Shown one piece after another: positions 62,855-64,000 of a stretch of 64,000 bases of DNA. Source of the stretch: Clostridiales bacterium (GTDB lineage Bacteria > Bacillota > Clostridia > Lachnospirales > Lachnospiraceae); assembly GCA_019420275.1 (NCBI GenBank), contig JAHZHN010000002.1:37691-101690 (forward strand). The letters are read 5' to 3'. The translations under genes were made by a program, and so were the position numbers. Under the pieces are notes generated by a model. The model did no database searches and had not been told where the DNA came from. It saw nothing but the letters and a program-made list of their open reading frames with translations. How positions within the stretch are numbered: the first letter of the stretch is position 1; the number at the start of each line of letters is the position of its first letter.

Positions 62855-63244
62855 ATGAAACAAAGCTATGAAAGCCCAAAGGCATATGTAGAAGAATTTA
62901 CACCAAATGAATATGTAGCAGCATGCGGTGAAAGCGGAACTACATATAAATTTACCTGCGACGCCGGCGGTGGTGTAAGCGGTAGTGTATATTTAGAGAC
63001 TAATGGCCAAGAAGGTCTGCAGACTGGACGAGGCGGTGATCGCTATTTAAGTGGATATCACGCTTGTGGCACAACTCATGAAGCTGAGTCTACTGACGAT
63101 TTCTTAGATGGCTACTATGTAACAAGTAGTTGGTTTGGCGGCACAAAGGTTACTCCAGTTATTGTATGGCGCGGTCCACATAATGATAATACACATTGTA
63201 CCACAAATCTTGATATGGATTCTTGGGAAACCGCTAAATCCTGA
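62855..63244 (+). CDS. NEYVAxC-leader peptide/protein, module 2 (putative maturase substrate)
   Basis: A 129-residue protein with N-terminus MKQSYESPKAYVEEFTPNEY then VAAC. Cysteines follow in KFTCDAGGG, YHACGTTHEAE and DNTHCTTN. The body is glycine- and threonine-rich and ends DMDSWETAKS. It differs from module 1 after residue 24, though both have a WxxP/WxxS-like aromatic segment near the end. AGAAGGGGG is the ribosome site. A hairpin separates it from its radical SAM partner. Function unknown; a peptide substrate is inferred from context. Confidence 0.7.
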   Translation: MKQSYESPKAYVEEFTPNEYVAACGESGTTYKFTCDAGGGVSGSVYLETNGQEGLQTGRGGDRYLSGYHACGTTHEAESTDDFLDGYYVTSSWFGGTKVTPVIVWRGPHNDNTHCTTNLDMDSWETAKS

Positions 63245-63268
63245 TTTTTATTTACATACCGACATTTC

Positions 63269-63296
63269 AAAGAACCGGTTTTTCCGGTTCTTTTTT
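63269..63296 (+). terminator. leaky terminator between precursor 2 and its maturase
   Basis: AAAGAACCGG-TTTTT-CCGGTTCTTT plus T run, in the 73-base gap between precursor stop and maturase start, as in module 1. Confidence 0.85.
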
Positions 63297-63317
63297 CACC
63301 CCTGAAAGGAGATTATG

Positions 63318-64000
63318 ATGGATCCAACCGGAAACGATGCTTCGACTTTTGAACGGCACCTTTTTCAGCGTGCTGAGGCAAATCATATTCCAATTTATGG
63401 AGTTCTGGAGCTTCTTCCACTTTGCAACCTGCGCTGTGATATGTGCTATATCCGTATGGATCGCAAAGATATGGAAAAGAAAGGCCGGCTTCGTTCTCTC
63501 AATGAGTGGCTTTCTCTGGCAGAAGAAATGAAACAGGCTGGGACCTTATTCCTTCTGCTCACTGGAGGAGAACCCCTGCTTTATCCTAAGTTCAAGGAAT
63601 TGTATACTCACCTCCAGAACATGGGTATGATTATAACAATTAATACCAACGGCACACTGATCGATGAAAAATGGGCTGACTTCTTTGCTGCGCAAAAACC
63701 CCGAAGAATTAATATTACTTTATATGGAGCTTCTAACAAAACCTATGAGTCTCTGTGTCATATATCCACCGGTTTGGATCATGCTCTAAAAGGTATCCAG
63801 CTTTTAAAGGAACGAGGGATTGATGTGAAAATCAATGGAAGCCTTGCCAAAGCTAACGTTGATGACCATATAAAAATCATTGAAATCGGGGAACAGCTGG
63901 ATATTCCTGTACGCATTGATACTTACATGTATCCATCCGTCCGAGAGCGAAGCTGTTCTTATAACTTTCAATCCCGTCTCAATCCTGAAACTGCGGCAAA
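63318..64000 (+). CDS. radical SAM/SPASM peptide maturase, module 2 (partial)
   Basis: The first 227 residues before the window end. CNLRCDMCY is the radical SAM motif; LLTGGEPLLYPKF, TINTNGTLIDEKWADFF and RRINITLYGAS align closely with the module 1 enzyme, well over half the positions being identical by eye. The SPASM part lies outside the window. AAAGGAG precedes two adjacent ATGs (63315, 63318); spacing favours the second. It forms a precursor-terminator-maturase unit. Confidence 0.88.
   Translation, partial: MDPTGNDASTFERHLFQRAEANHIPIYGVLELLPLCNLRCDMCYIRMDRKDMEKKGRLRSLNEWLSLAEEMKQAGTLFLLLTGGEPLLYPKFKELYTHLQNMGMIITINTNGTLIDEKWADFFAAQKPRRINITLYGASNKTYESLCHISTGLDHALKGIQLLKERGIDVKINGSLAKANVDDHIKIIEIGEQLDIPVRIDTYMYPSVRERSCSYNFQSRLNPETAA

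Overview
The window reads as chromosomal DNA of an anaerobic, endospore-forming Firmicute, most likely a Lachnospiraceae member (Clostridia). The basis is a set of family-level features: a minimal SufC/SufB-type Fe-S pair, the spoIIGA-sigE pair, GatCAB, split transketolase with a FSA-type aldolase, a PASTA kinase/PP2C pair, LicT-type antitermination, class B sortase, and moderate-to-low GC with AT-rich spacers. The genus cannot be fixed from the sequence. Most genes lie on the minus strand in tight operons.

Layout. 1-3.2 kb: the start of an M16 peptidase, sufC plus a SufB-like gene, and a divergent HxlR regulator. 3.3-7.9 kb: a beta-glucoside operon (licT, bglP, bglA) with two LicT-type RAT/terminator switches. 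7.9-9.5 kb: spoIIGA-sigE. 9.5-12.4 kb: a uracil/hypoxanthine-type DNA glycosylase, an MBL hydrolase, nfo, two tRNA-Leu genes and an XRE regulator. 12.5-14.1 kb: a secreted SH3/NlpC-P60 hydrolase with two WalR-like boxes. 14.3-15.8 kb: infC-rpmI-rplT behind an attenuator leader. 15.8-24.5 kb: yhdT-panF, prfC, a mutarotase, PAP2, a YtqA-like radical SAM protein and three HAD hydrolases. 24.6-27.9 kb: gatCAB with an attenuator-like leader. 28-41.7 kb: a long housekeeping run (glmM, priA, def, fmt, rsmB, rlmN, prpC, prkC, rsgA, thiamine pyrophosphokinase and others). 41.8-47.5 kb: DUF975, a ribokinase-type sugar kinase, FSA aldolase and split transketolase with a divergent LacI regulator and repeated TTATTAATAA boxes. 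48.3-58.1 kb: an envelope/exopolysaccharide locus (lipid kinase, two BY-kinases, an Ig-like protein, CpsB phosphatase, a tiny sortase substrate, LCP ligase, sortase B, ABC exporter).

58.3-64 kb is the most unusual part. It holds two mirrored modules. Each pairs a small protein with the N-terminal pattern M-K-x2-Y-E-x-P ... E-E-F-x-P-N-E-Y-V-A-x-C with its own radical SAM/SPASM enzyme. In each module a terminator hairpin separates the two genes. Between the divergent modules sit a nucleotidyltransferase-fold protein and a tyrosine recombinase. Copies of an 18-bp recombination-site-like sequence lie in front of the module-1 precursor, the recombinase and the module-2 precursor. I infer a peptide-modification (RiPP-like) system whose middle segment may be excised or inverted by its own recombinase. 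The gene content is seen directly; the function is inference. The second radical SAM gene runs off the right edge.
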